Shown: piece by piece, positions 1 to 6,523 of the stretch
Position numbering within the stretch: position 1 is the stretch's first letter
How the letters are laid out: every line of letters begins with the position of its first letter
NCBI GenBank assembly: GCA_028695945.1
Contig: JAQVIB010000120.1
Location: 1-6,523, forward strand
Reading direction: 5' to 3'
Origin: Lachnospiraceae bacterium
GTDB lineage: Bacteria; Bacillota; Clostridia; Lachnospirales; Anaerotignaceae
Length of the DNA: 6,523 bases
Position numbers and translations under genes: made by a program
The notes under the pieces: generated by a model
Databases searched by the model: none
What the model was told of the DNA's origin: nothing
Seen by the model: only the letters and a program-made list of their open reading frames with translations

Positions 1-1331
1 GGAAATTTAAATTTACCTTTTTTACCTTTTGTCATAGAAGTCATTTGCTTCATCATTTTTTTCATTTCTTCAAACTGCTTTAAAAGACGGTTCACTTCGG
101 CAATAGTTCTACCACTACCGTTTGCAATTCTTTTTTTACGTGGGCCGTTAAGTATTGACGGATTATTTCTTTCTTCCTTTGTCATACTTTGAATAATTGC
201 CTCAAGGTGCTTCATTTCCTTCTCGGTATCCACTTTGTCAAGTGCATCCATATTTATCTGGTTCATACCTGGAATCATGCCCATAAGGTCTTTTAAAGGA
301 CCCATTTTTTTAATTTGTTGCATTTGGCTTAAGAAATCCTCAAGTGTAAAATCGTTTTCACGCATTTTTTTCTCAAGTTCTGCCGCCGCTTTTTCATCTA
401 TGTTCATCTGTGCTTTTTCAATAAGAGAAAGCACATCGCCCATTCCTAAAATTCTGCTTGCCATACGGTCTGGATAAAATGGCTCTAAATCCTCCATTTT
501 TTCACCCATACCAATGTATTTAATTGGCTTATTCGTAACACTTCTAACTGAAAGTGCCGCACCGCCACGGGCATCGCCGTCTAACTTTGTCATAATAATG
601 CCGTCCACACCAAGCTGACCATCGAAACTTTCAGCAACCGTAACTGCATCCTGACCTGTCATTGCATCCACCACAAGCAATATTTCTTGAGGTCGAACTT
701 CTGCCTTAATATTTTTCAGTTCGTCCATCAGTTCTTCATTTATGTGAAGACGACCTGCGGTATCTATAAGAATAACATCATTTCTATTTTCTGCAGCATA
801 CTCCAGTGCTTTTTTTGAAATTTCAACTGGGCTTAATTTATCACCCATTTCAAAAACTGGAATATTGTAGTTTTTACCAACTACCTGCAACTGCTTAATA
901 GCCGCTGGTCTGTAAACGTCGCAGGCTACAAGCAAAGGATTTTTACCTTCCTTTTTAAGCAAACCTGCAAGCTTTCCGCTAGAGGTGGTTTTACCTGCAC
1001 CCTGCAAACCAACCATCATATAAACTGTAGGTGGCTTCGCCGAAAAAGTAAGCTTGCTTTGTGTGGAACCCATAAGATCTACAAGTTCCTCGTTTACTAT
1101 TTTAATTACATGCTGACCAGGTGTAAGGCTTTCCATAACATCAGTACCAACAGCTCTTTCCGTAACCTTGCTAACAAACTGCTTAACAATTTTAAAATTA
1201 ACGTCAGCTTCAAGTAGGGCAATTTTTACTTCCCTCATTGCAGATTTAACGTCACTTTCTGTAAGCTTGCCTTTTCCCTTAAGCTGCTTGAAAACTTCCT
1301 GAAGCTTATTTGAAAGGTTTTCAAATGCCAT
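1..1331 (-). CDS. ffh: Signal recognition particle protein Ffh (SRP54), 3'-partial
   Basis: Ffh is the GTPase subunit of the SRP. It binds the SRP RNA and the signal sequences of nascent membrane proteins and docks on FtsY. The ATG at 1331 (MAFENLSNKLQEVFKQLKGK, the standard Ffh opening) is preceded by AAGGAGG. 443 codons are readable before the window edge. N domain 1 to about 100; G domain with G1 GLQGAGKTT 108-116, G2 DVYRPAA 138-144, G3 DTAGR 190-194, G4 TKLD 248-251 and G5 GMGE 274-277. The methionine-rich M domain from about 300 includes the finger-loop-like LMGMIPGM near 349-356, the SRP RNA-binding RIANGSG at 401-407 and a Met-rich helix (KKMMKQMTSM). It ends in a basic GKKGKFKF tail, with a proline as the likely next residue. 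Family members end at about 440-450 residues, so only a few codons should be missing. No stop occurs in the window and the reading frame is intact throughout. Confidence 0.98.
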   Translation of the reverse strand, partial: MAFENLSNKLQEVFKQLKGKGKLTESDVKSAMREVKIALLEADVNFKIVKQFVSKVTERAVGTDVMESLTPGQHVIKIVNEELVDLMGSTQSKLTFSAKPPTVYMMVGLQGAGKTTSSGKLAGLLKKEGKNPLLVACDVYRPAAIKQLQVVGKNYNIPVFEMGDKLSPVEISKKALEYAAENRNDVILIDTAGRLHINEELMDELKNIKAEVRPQEILLVVDAMTGQDAVTVAESFDGQLGVDGIIMTKLDGDARGGAALSVRSVTNKPIKYIGMGEKMEDLEPFYPDRMASRILGMGDVLSLIEKAQMNIDEKAAAELEKKMRENDFTLEDFLSQMQQIKKMGPLKDLMGMIPGMNQINMDALDKVDTEKEMKHLEAIIQSMTKEERNNPSILNGPRKKRIANGSGRTIAEVNRLLKQFEEMKKMMKQMTSMTKGKKGKFKF

Positions 1332-1339
1332 AAAAGCAG

Positions 1340-1346
1340 CCTCCTT
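1340..1346 (-). promoter_or_regulatory. Ribosome binding site of ffh, overlapping the ylxM stop codon
   Basis: A full AAGGAGG lies 8 bases before the ffh ATG at 1331, and its leading AA is part of the ylxM stop codon TAA (1347-1345). It is the strongest Shine-Dalgarno in the window, consistent with high need for Ffh, and the overlap suggests coupling to ylxM translation. Confidence 0.88.
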
Positions 1347-1698
1347 AATCCAAAATTTCGTCTGCTATTTTTTTAATTTCCTCTATTTTATCTATTTCCA
1401 AGTTGTCTAAAGTATGTTCTTTTTCAATTTCTTCAACCAAAGCTTTAATTCTTTTAACAGAAGCTTTTTGTTCAGCAAACTTTTCTACAAGTTTAAGTTT
1501 TTCTTCATAATCCAGTAAAATTTTTTCTGTTCTTTTAATCTGGTCACGCACAGCCTGTCGGCTGATATTTAATTCATTCCCTATTTCTGTAAGAGAAAAA
1601 TCATTGAGATGAAATAGCTCAAAAATAGTTTTCTGTTTTTCTGTCAATAACTCTCCGTAAAAATCAAAAAGCAACGTCGACCTTAATATTTCATCCAA
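1345..1698 (-). CDS. ylxM: YlxM family (UPF0122) helix-turn-helix protein of the SRP locus
   Basis: This is a small YlxM/p13-type protein encoded next to ffh in many Firmicutes. In streptococci the homologue has been reported to bind SRP components and modulate SRP GTPase activity, so a role in SRP function is likely but not shown by the sequence. With a TTG start at 1698 it has 117 residues: the family-typical LLFDFYGELLTEKQ at 9-22, then a sigma-70 region 4-like helix-turn-helix at about 34-57 (FSLTEIG...ISRQAVRDQIKR), then a highly charged helical C-terminal half rich in Lys and Glu. Family members usually have about 8 to 11 residues before the LFDFY block. That fits TTG 1698 or GTG 1704 better than the longer GTG 1725 frame, whose extra FYIVGGV does not look like the family. 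The gene follows its own promoter, and its TAA stop (1347-1345) overlaps the ffh ribosome binding site, 13 bases before ffh. Family call is secure, start is not. Confidence 0.93.
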   Translation of the reverse strand: MDEILRSTLLFDFYGELLTEKQKTIFELFHLNDFSLTEIGNELNISRQAVRDQIKRTEKILLDYEEKLKLVEKFAEQKASVKRIKALVEEIEKEHTLDNLEIDKIEEIKKIADEILD

Positions 1699-1705
1699 AT
1701 TCACA

Positions 1706-1710
1706 CCACC
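1706..1710 (-). promoter_or_regulatory. Weak Shine-Dalgarno-like GGTGG that decides the ylxM start
   Basis: GGTGG on the minus strand is a one-mismatch version of GGAGG and stands 7 bases before a TTG codon at 1698-1696. The other in-frame starts, GTG at 1704 and GTG at 1725, lack any such motif at usable spacing: it is too close for the first, and only a poor AAG-rich stretch precedes the second. This is the best available cue for the start but remains weak. Confidence 0.45.
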
Positions 1711-1749
1711 AACTATATAGAACACAAGCTTATTTATCTTACTTTAGAC

Positions 1750-1778
1750 ATAATACACCATTCCAAAACTTCTGTCAA
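1750..1778 (-). promoter_or_regulatory. Strong sigma-A/sigma-70-type promoter driving ylxM-ffh
   Basis: On the minus strand the ftsY-ylxM gap contains TTGACA (1778-1773), a 17-base spacer, then TATTAT (1755-1750). This is a perfect -35 box, the optimal spacing and a -10 with one mismatch to TATAAT. Just upstream of the -35 the sequence is A/T-rich (about 1804-1780), resembling an UP element. Transcription should start near A1743 or G1742, only about 18 to 45 bases before the possible ylxM start codons. It would let ylxM and ffh be expressed apart from smc-ftsY. No clear operator or rho-independent terminator is visible in the gap. The promoter was identified by motif and position alone. Confidence 0.85.
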
Positions 1779-1804
1779 GTATTTTTACTTTACAACTTTA
1801 TTTT

Positions 1805-3055
1805 TTATTCTTCACCAAACAAAGCTTTAGCAAAGCTTCTTGCATCAAATTTCTGCAAATCTTCAATGCCTTCACCAACACCTATGTACCTAACAGGTAT
1901 TTTAAGCTCACTTTTAATTGCAACAACAATTCCACCCTTTGCAGTGCCATCAAGCTTTGTTAACACAATACCTGTAATATCTGCAACTTCTTTAAATAAC
2001 TTTGCCTGCTGCATAGCATTCTGCCCTGTGGTTGCATCCAGCACCAAGTATGTTTCTCTGTGTGCCGAAGGATACTCTCTCTCAATAACCTTAGTAATTT
2101 TTTTAAGCTCCTCCATAAGATTTTTTTTGTTATGAAGTCTGCCTGCGGTATCACATATAAGTACATCGGTCTTTCTGTTTTTTGCCGCACTAACTGCATC
2201 AAACACAACTGCCGCAGGGTCACTGTTTTCTTCGTGCTTAATTATCTCAATGCCACTTCTTTCGCCCCACACCTCAAGCTGGTCTATAGCCGCCGCACGG
2301 AATGTATCTGCCGCCGCTAAAAGCACATCTTTTCCCTCAGATTTTAGGTTATTTGCAAGTTTTCCAATTGTTGTTGTTTTTCCAACGCCATTAACGCCAA
2401 TTACAAGAACTACCGCTGGCGTTTTTACATTGTATTCCTCGTCTGCTCCATCTAAAAGTAGGTTGCTTATTTCATCAACAATCATACCTTTTATATGAGC
2501 TGGGTCTGTTGTCCCCTCTTTTTTAACACGCTTGCGAATATTTTCAATTATATTCATTGTAGTTTCAACGCCCATGTCTGCCATAATAAGAATTTCTTCA
2601 AGTTCTTCAAATAAATCCTCATCAATTTTAGTAAATGCACCCAGAATGCTATCAACGCTGCCTAAAATACTATTCCTTGTCTTATTAAGTCCTTCTTTTA
2701 AGCGAGCAAAAAGACCCTTCTTCTCTTTTGGCATAACTTCAACAACAGGTTCTTCAATTTTAGGCTCTTCTATAAGTGGCTCTTCTATTGACGGCTCCTC
2801 TATTTTGGGTTCTTCAATTACAGGCTCTTCTACTACTAGTTCTTCTATTATTGCTTCTCCAATCATCCCTTCTTCTGTAGCTGAATTTTCAAAACTAGTT
2901 TCTTCTTCCAAAGCATCATTAACTTCTGACGAATCACCTTCAACATCTATAGTTGTATCTTCTTCAAAAATTTCTTCTGCAACATTTTTCACTATTTCAT
3001 TTTCAACTTCCTCTATCTTTTTGTTTTTGGATTTTAAAAAATCAAATAAACCCAT
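1805..3055 (-). CDS. ftsY: Signal recognition particle receptor FtsY
   Basis: FtsY is the membrane-associated SRP receptor GTPase. It pairs with Ffh through twin NG domains and hands ribosome-nascent chain complexes to the Sec translocon. The protein has 416 residues. Residues 1-13 (MGLFDFLKSKNKK) are a short hydrophobic/basic segment. Residues 14-108 are a very acidic, low-complexity A-like region with an EEP pentapeptide repeat at 71-105. A second basic amphipathic stretch near 110-125 (KEKKGLFARLKEGLNKTR) begins the N domain. The G domain has G1 GVNGVGKTT 220-228, G2 DTFRAAA 250-256, G3 DTAGR 302-306, G4 TKLD 366-369 and G5 GVGE 392-395, all intact. The DTFRAAA motif and an end shortly after G5, with no methionine-rich M domain, separate it from Ffh. 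It is longer than the roughly 330-residue Bacillus form because of the acidic extension. The ATG start is supported by AAAGGAG 8 bases upstream and 13 bases after the smc stop. No terminator separates it from smc. Confidence 0.98.
   Translation of the reverse strand: MGLFDFLKSKNKKIEEVENEIVKNVAEEIFEEDTTIDVEGDSSEVNDALEEETSFENSATEEGMIGEAIIEELVVEEPVIEEPKIEEPSIEEPLIEEPKIEEPVVEVMPKEKKGLFARLKEGLNKTRNSILGSVDSILGAFTKIDEDLFEELEEILIMADMGVETTMNIIENIRKRVKKEGTTDPAHIKGMIVDEISNLLLDGADEEYNVKTPAVVLVIGVNGVGKTTTIGKLANNLKSEGKDVLLAAADTFRAAAIDQLEVWGERSGIEIIKHEENSDPAAVVFDAVSAAKNRKTDVLICDTAGRLHNKKNLMEELKKITKVIEREYPSAHRETYLVLDATTGQNAMQQAKLFKEVADITGIVLTKLDGTAKGGIVVAIKSELKIPVRYIGVGEGIEDLQKFDARSFAKALFGEE
2741..2845 (-). 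repeat. EEP pentapeptide repeat tract within ftsY (six EEP units, 15-base period)
   Basis: FtsY residues 71-105 read as successive five-residue units preceded by a related EELVV: EEPVI, EEPKI, EEPSI, EEPLI, EEPKI, EEPVV, followed by EV. The units are in frame and 15 bases long. The proline codons are CCT, CCC, CCG, CCA, CCT, CCT, so all four synonyms occur, and the glutamate codons also vary between GAA and GAG. The repeat is thus clearer in protein than in DNA, pointing to old duplications kept by protein-level constraint rather than recent slippage. The tract lies in the acidic linker between the N-terminal tip and the NG core and probably forms an extended, negatively charged spacer. Confidence 0.85.
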
Positions 3056-3063
3056 TGTTTTAG

Positions 3064-3070
3064 CTCCTTT
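3064..3070 (-). promoter_or_regulatory. Ribosome binding site of ftsY, overlapping the smc stop codon
   Basis: On the minus strand AAAGGAG lies 8 bases before the ftsY ATG at 3055. Its first two A's are the last two bases of the smc stop codon TAA (3071-3069). This fixes the ftsY start and suggests that ribosomes finishing smc help initiate ftsY (inferred translational coupling). Confidence 0.85.
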
Positions 3071-6000
3071 ACAAATTCACTTCATCAAATTTTACAGAAA
3101 TAACTTTGCTTATACCTTGCTCTTCCATGGTAACGCCGTACATAACATCGGCAGCTTCCATAGTTCCTTTTCTGTGTGTAATAACAATAAATTGTGTTCC
3201 ACCTGAAAAATCTCTAAGGTAGTTTGCAAATCTTTTAACGTTTGCATCATCAAGTGCCGCCTCAATTTCATCCAAAATACAAAATGGTGATGGCTTCATT
3301 TTTAATATTGCAAATAAAATTGCAATAGCTGTCAATGCACGTTCTCCGCCGCTTAAAAGCATCATGTTTTGCAAGTTTTTCCCTGGAGGCTGAGCAATAA
3401 TTTCAATGCCACTTTCAAGCACATTGCTTTCGTCCATCATTTTTAAATAAGCTTTGCCACCGCCAAACATTTCTCTAAAAACAACATTGAAATTTTTTGA
3501 AATAAGTTCAAACTGCTCCTTAAACTGTTCCTCCATCATTACCGCAAGGTCAACAATTATTTTTTGCAGTTTATCCTCTGCATTAATTATGTCATTTCTT
3601 TGTGTGGTAAGAAATACGTATCTTTCATTAACATCCTTGTATTCCTCTATAGCATTTACGTTAACTGCACCCAAGGATTTAATCTCAGCTTTAAGTTCTT
3701 TTGTAACGCTAGAAATCTCAGCTACAGGTATGCTATCGTCATACATGTTTTTTGCTTGCTGATATGTAATCTCATACTCTTCCCAAGCAGTATTAAAAAT
3801 CCTATCCTTTTCCTCATTTAAACGTTCCAGTCTTGTTTCCATTTTGAAAACATCATTTTCAAGTTTATTTATAGTTTCAAAATGAAGTTGACGTTTTTTT
3901 TCTGCTTCAATTGTTCCTTCTTTGATGCTATGTACTTTTTGGCTTATTTCACTTCGCAATTTTTCAAAATTTTGCTGTTTTTCTTTATTAACATTTATGT
4001 CTTTCTTAATCTCTTCAATTTCAAACTTTTTTAGTCCACGCGTAGATAAAAACTCACCTTTTTCAACACTAAGATGTTCGATTTCCTCGGTCAAGCTTTT
4101 TTCTTCCCTTTTAATACGTCGCAAATTCTCCTCCACGGCATATTTTTCCTGTTCTGAAGAAGAAAGAGAGACCTTAAATTCAGTAATTGCGTTTAAAATG
4201 CTATCTCTAGCACATTTGTCACTTTGCAAAGTATCATTATAATCCTCCAAAGCCCTATTTATTTCATTAATTTCTTCTTCGGTGATTTTTAATTTTTGCG
4301 AAAACTCGTTAATATCACTATTTGCAGTACTTATTTGTTCCATCAAAGTTCCTGCCTCTAACATTGCACTTTCATACCTCTGATTCTTTTCATCTATTCC
4401 ACTTTCACCTTGAAGTTTTTCTTGCTCCATAGAGGCAACTAAAATATGTATTTCCTGCAAGTTTCCACTTATTTCGTCTTTTTCAAAGTTTATTTCATCA
4501 ACCTTTTCCTTCGCCTTTGTAATTCTATCAAACAAATTTGAAGAACTTTCTTCAGTAACCTTAATTTCTTCTTCAAGGTCAGTAATTTCACGGCTTCGGC
4601 TGAAAATATTAGATGTCTTTTTTGCAATACTACCGCCTGTCATTGTCCCGCCAGGGTTAAGCACATCGCCATCAAGCGTAACAAGCTTATACATGTGCTT
4701 GGTTTTTGCCGCAAGTTTAAGGGCAAAATCCATATTTTCCATAATAACTACTCGTCCTAACAAGCTACTCATAACATTTTCATACTTGCTGTTATAACCA
4801 ATTAGGTCTTTTGCTATACCTATTACTCCTTGGGCTTTAAGTACCTCACCTTTATCACTGCCCAAATCCTTGCCTTTAATTACTGAAAGAGGCAAAAATG
4901 TACTTCGTCCTAAAGCATTTCTCTTTAGGTACTCAATAGCGGTTTTGGCATCTTGCTCAGTTTCTGTAACAATGTTTTGTAGAGCACCTCCAACAGCAAT
5001 TTCTATAGCTGTTTCGTATTTCTGCTCAACGCTTATAAGTTCTCCTACTGCACCACAAATGCCTGTAAACCCTTGCGTTCCACGTAGCTTTAGAATGCTT
5101 TTTACGCTTTTAAAAAAGCCCTCGAAGTCATTTTTCATTTCAGAAAGGACTTTATATTTAGATCTGCACTCATTAAGTCTTGAAATTTTTACTTGGTAAT
5201 TTTTTTGATCTTCAAATATTTCACACCCTAATTTCTTTTTAGTTTCTTCAAGACTTGACATTCTGCTTTCAAGGTTTTCTATTTCTGTATTTTTTTGCTC
5301 TAAAAGCTTTGATAACGCATCAATCCTTGTTTTTGCTTGAAGAATTTGGCTTTGGGTGTAGTCACTTTCGCTAGAAATCTGGTCACGCCTTTGTATAAAT
5401 TGCTGGCTCATTAATTGCAATCGCTGAATGTTACTTTTAAGTTCACTTGTTATTCTAATTTTATCCAGCATATCTGCCTTATAGCCTTCAATCTGCTCTT
5501 CACTTCGTGCAAGGGTTCCAGAAAGCTTGTTAAACTTCTCTTCCTGTTGGGCAAGGCTGTTGATAATTGAAGAAATACTAACCTCTATTGCTGTAAGTTT
5601 AGAATAAAAGATACTTTCCTCATTTTTACAATCGTTAATTTTCTTTCGCTTAGAATCTGTATCTAAGTCAATACGTTTAATATTTGTATCAATATTTTGT
5701 ATTTGCTCTGTACAAAGCTTTATTTCACCATCATTCTTTTCAAGTTCGGTTGCTAGAACCGATATAGAACTACTTAGTTTTTCTATTTCAGCTAGAAACA
5801 TTTCTTCGTCTGCTTTTAACGCTCTAATTTCTTCGACTGCACCTTGATATGCCGTCTTTTCATCCTCAATATTACTAGAAGAAATATTTTTATTTTCCTC
5901 AAGTTTTAAAATTTCCTTTTCAATCTTATCTGCTTGAATATAAAAATTGCTAATTTCGTATCTTTTAAGCTGTTCCTTCAAGGTTAGATACTTTTTTGCC

Positions 6001-6523
6001 ACCTCAGCTTGCTTTTCTAAAGGTTCACGCTTCAATTCAAGTTCATTTATTATATCTTCAACTCTAATTAAGTTTTGGTGTTCCTTTTCAAGCTTATCAA
6101 TTGCTTCAAAACGTCTATTTCTGAACTTAACAATGCCCGCCGCTTCCTCAAAAAGTCTTCTTCTATCCTCACTTTTAGAACTTAAAATCTCGTCTATTCG
6201 CCCCTGACCAATAATAGAATAACCCTCACGACCAACCCCTGTATCCATAAATAACTCGTGAATATCCTTAAGACGGCAAACCGTACCGTTTATCATGTAC
6301 TTGCTTTCGCCCGAGCGATAAACAGTTCTAGTTACGGTAATTTCCGAATAATCCAAGGGCATTTTATGATCCTCGTTGTCAAGGGTAAGGGAAACTTCCG
6401 CAAAGCCCAATGGCTTACGATTAGCTGTGCCCGCAAAAATAACGTCCTCCATTTTGTCACCACGAAGACTTTTTGCCCTTTGTTCACCCAATACCCATCT
6501 TACCGAGTCGGAAATGTTACTTT
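3069..6523 (-). CDS. smc: Chromosome segregation/condensation ATPase Smc, 5'-partial
   Basis: Smc is the ABC-type ATPase core of the bacterial condensin (Smc-ScpA-ScpB), which organises and helps segregate the nucleoid. The frame is open to the window edge and starts with S-N-I-S-D, the residues that follow the lysine of a Walker A GPNGSGKS motif, so roughly the first 37 residues lie outside. In visible numbering (1150 residues): W9-V-L-G-E-Q and K-S-L-R-G of the N-terminal head; Q-loop GQG at 105-107; a long Glu/Lys/Leu-rich coiled coil; a glycine-rich hinge at about 478-635, from GFTGICGAVG to GGTMTGGS; the returning coiled coil; ABC signature LSGGE at 1056-1060; Walker B FCILDE at 1080-1085 with catalytic Glu1085; and a D-loop ALDD. 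The projected full length of about 1187 matches the family. An apparent start at 6491 is an internal TTG leucine codon inside WVLGEQ, not the true start. The stop TAA at 3071-3069 overlaps the ftsY ribosome binding site. No motif is damaged. Confidence 0.98.
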   Translation of the reverse strand, partial: SNISDSVRWVLGEQRAKSLRGDKMEDVIFAGTANRKPLGFAEVSLTLDNEDHKMPLDYSEITVTRTVYRSGESKYMINGTVCRLKDIHELFMDTGVGREGYSIIGQGRIDEILSSKSEDRRRLFEEAAGIVKFRNRRFEAIDKLEKEHQNLIRVEDIINELELKREPLEKQAEVAKKYLTLKEQLKRYEISNFYIQADKIEKEILKLEENKNISSSNIEDEKTAYQGAVEEIRALKADEEMFLAEIEKLSSSISVLATELEKNDGEIKLCTEQIQNIDTNIKRIDLDTDSKRKKINDCKNEESIFYSKLTAIEVSISSIINSLAQQEEKFNKLSGTLARSEEQIEGYKADMLDKIRITSELKSNIQRLQLMSQQFIQRRDQISSESDYTQSQILQAKTRIDALSKLLEQKNTEIENLESRMSSLEETKKKLGCEIFEDQKNYQVKISRLNECRSKYKVLSEMKNDFEGFFKSVKSILKLRGTQGFTGICGAVGELISVEQKYETAIEIAVGGALQNIVTETEQDAKTAIEYLKRNALGRSTFLPLSVIKGKDLGSDKGEVLKAQGVIGIAKDLIGYNSKYENVMSSLLGRVVIMENMDFALKLAAKTKHMYKLVTLDGDVLNPGGTMTGGSIAKKTSNIFSRSREITDLEEEIKVTEESSSNLFDRITKAKEKVDEINFEKDEISGNLQEIHILVASMEQEKLQGESGIDEKNQRYESAMLEAGTLMEQISTANSDINEFSQKLKITEEEINEINRALEDYNDTLQSDKCARDSILNAITEFKVSLSSSEQEKYAVEENLRRIKREEKSLTEEIEHLSVEKGEFLSTRGLKKFEIEEIKKDINVNKEKQQNFEKLRSEISQKVHSIKEGTIEAEKKRQLHFETINKLENDVFKMETRLERLNEEKDRIFNTAWEEYEITYQQAKNMYDDSIPVAEISSVTKELKAEIKSLGAVNVNAIEEYKDVNERYVFLTTQRNDIINAEDKLQKIIVDLAVMMEEQFKEQFELISKNFNVVFREMFGGGKAYLKMMDESNVLESGIEIIAQPPGKNLQNMMLLSGGERALTAIAILFAILKMKPSPFCILDEIEAALDDANVKRFANYLRDFSGGTQFIVITHRKGTMEAADVMYGVTMEEQGISKVISVKFDEVNL

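Noticed and set aside
1..60. Absence of a stop for ffh taken as a possible broken or fused gene
   Set aside because: The protein reaches the normal basic C-terminal tail right at the window edge, so ordinary truncation by the window explains it.
1777..1790. Small inverted repeat AAGTA-AAAA-TACTT upstream of and overlapping the ylxM promoter -35
   Set aside because: A five-base, mostly A/T stem is expected by chance in such AT-rich DNA. It is too weak for a terminator and has no second copy to suggest an operator.
2532..3206. Plus-strand open frame of 224 codons, Ser/Gly/Ile-rich, antisense to ftsY and the end of smc
   Set aside because: It is the complement of the acidic EEP repeat (GAA/GAG read backwards gives TTC/CTC, hence serine-rich units). 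It has no ribosome binding site, no recognisable domain, and overlaps a firmly identified gene.
6489..6491. TTG at 6491 as the start of smc
   Set aside because: The frame stays open upstream and encodes S-N-I-S-D-S-V-R-W-V, the conserved sequence after Walker A. The TTG is the leucine of WVLGEQ, so the gene is simply cut by the window.
3069..6523. Numerous plus-strand open frames of 80-110 codons opposite smc
   Set aside because: They are low-complexity Ser/Phe/Leu frames produced by the complement of a Glu/Lys-rich coiled coil. None has a plausible ribosome binding site or a recognisable domain.

Overview
The window is an almost fully coding stretch of an AT-rich Gram-positive (Firmicutes) chromosome, all on the minus strand. 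In transcription order, from high to low coordinates, it carries smc (5' end cut by the window), ftsY, ylxM and ffh (last few codons cut). This smc-ftsY-ylxM-ffh order is a conserved housekeeping cluster of Bacilli and Clostridia. The low G+C, A/T-ending codons, AAGGAGG-type ribosome binding sites and the clostridial flavour of YlxM and of the acidic FtsY extension favour a member of the Clostridia. This is an inference from style; no species can be named.

Layout. 6523-3069: Smc, the chromosome-condensation ATPase, entering the window at the serine that ends its Walker A motif and complete to its C terminus. 3055-1805: FtsY, the SRP receptor, with an acidic N-terminal extension containing a six-copy EEP pentapeptide repeat. 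1804 to about 1699: the only real non-coding gap, holding a near-consensus vegetative promoter pointing at ylxM. 1698-1345: YlxM, a small helix-turn-helix protein of the SRP locus. 1331-1: Ffh, the SRP GTPase, visible for 443 residues and probably within a few residues of its end.

How the genes work together. Ffh binds the 4.5S/scRNA and signal sequences at the ribosome. It docks with FtsY at the membrane through paired NG GTPase domains, delivering nascent membrane proteins to the Sec translocon. YlxM is a conserved SRP-locus companion thought to modulate SRP. Smc is functionally separate but shares the transcription unit. The smc/ftsY and ylxM/ffh junctions are built alike: in each the upstream stop codon overlaps the downstream Shine-Dalgarno, with 13 bases between genes. 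The ftsY/ylxM junction is different, being wider and carrying its own promoter, so ylxM-ffh can probably be transcribed independently of smc-ftsY.

I found no mobile element, RNA gene, CRISPR array, frameshift or foreign-looking segment, and no evidence of an undescribed system. The points worth a second look are the internal promoter, the synonymously diverged FtsY repeat, the two-amphipathic-segment FtsY architecture and the non-ATG start of ylxM.
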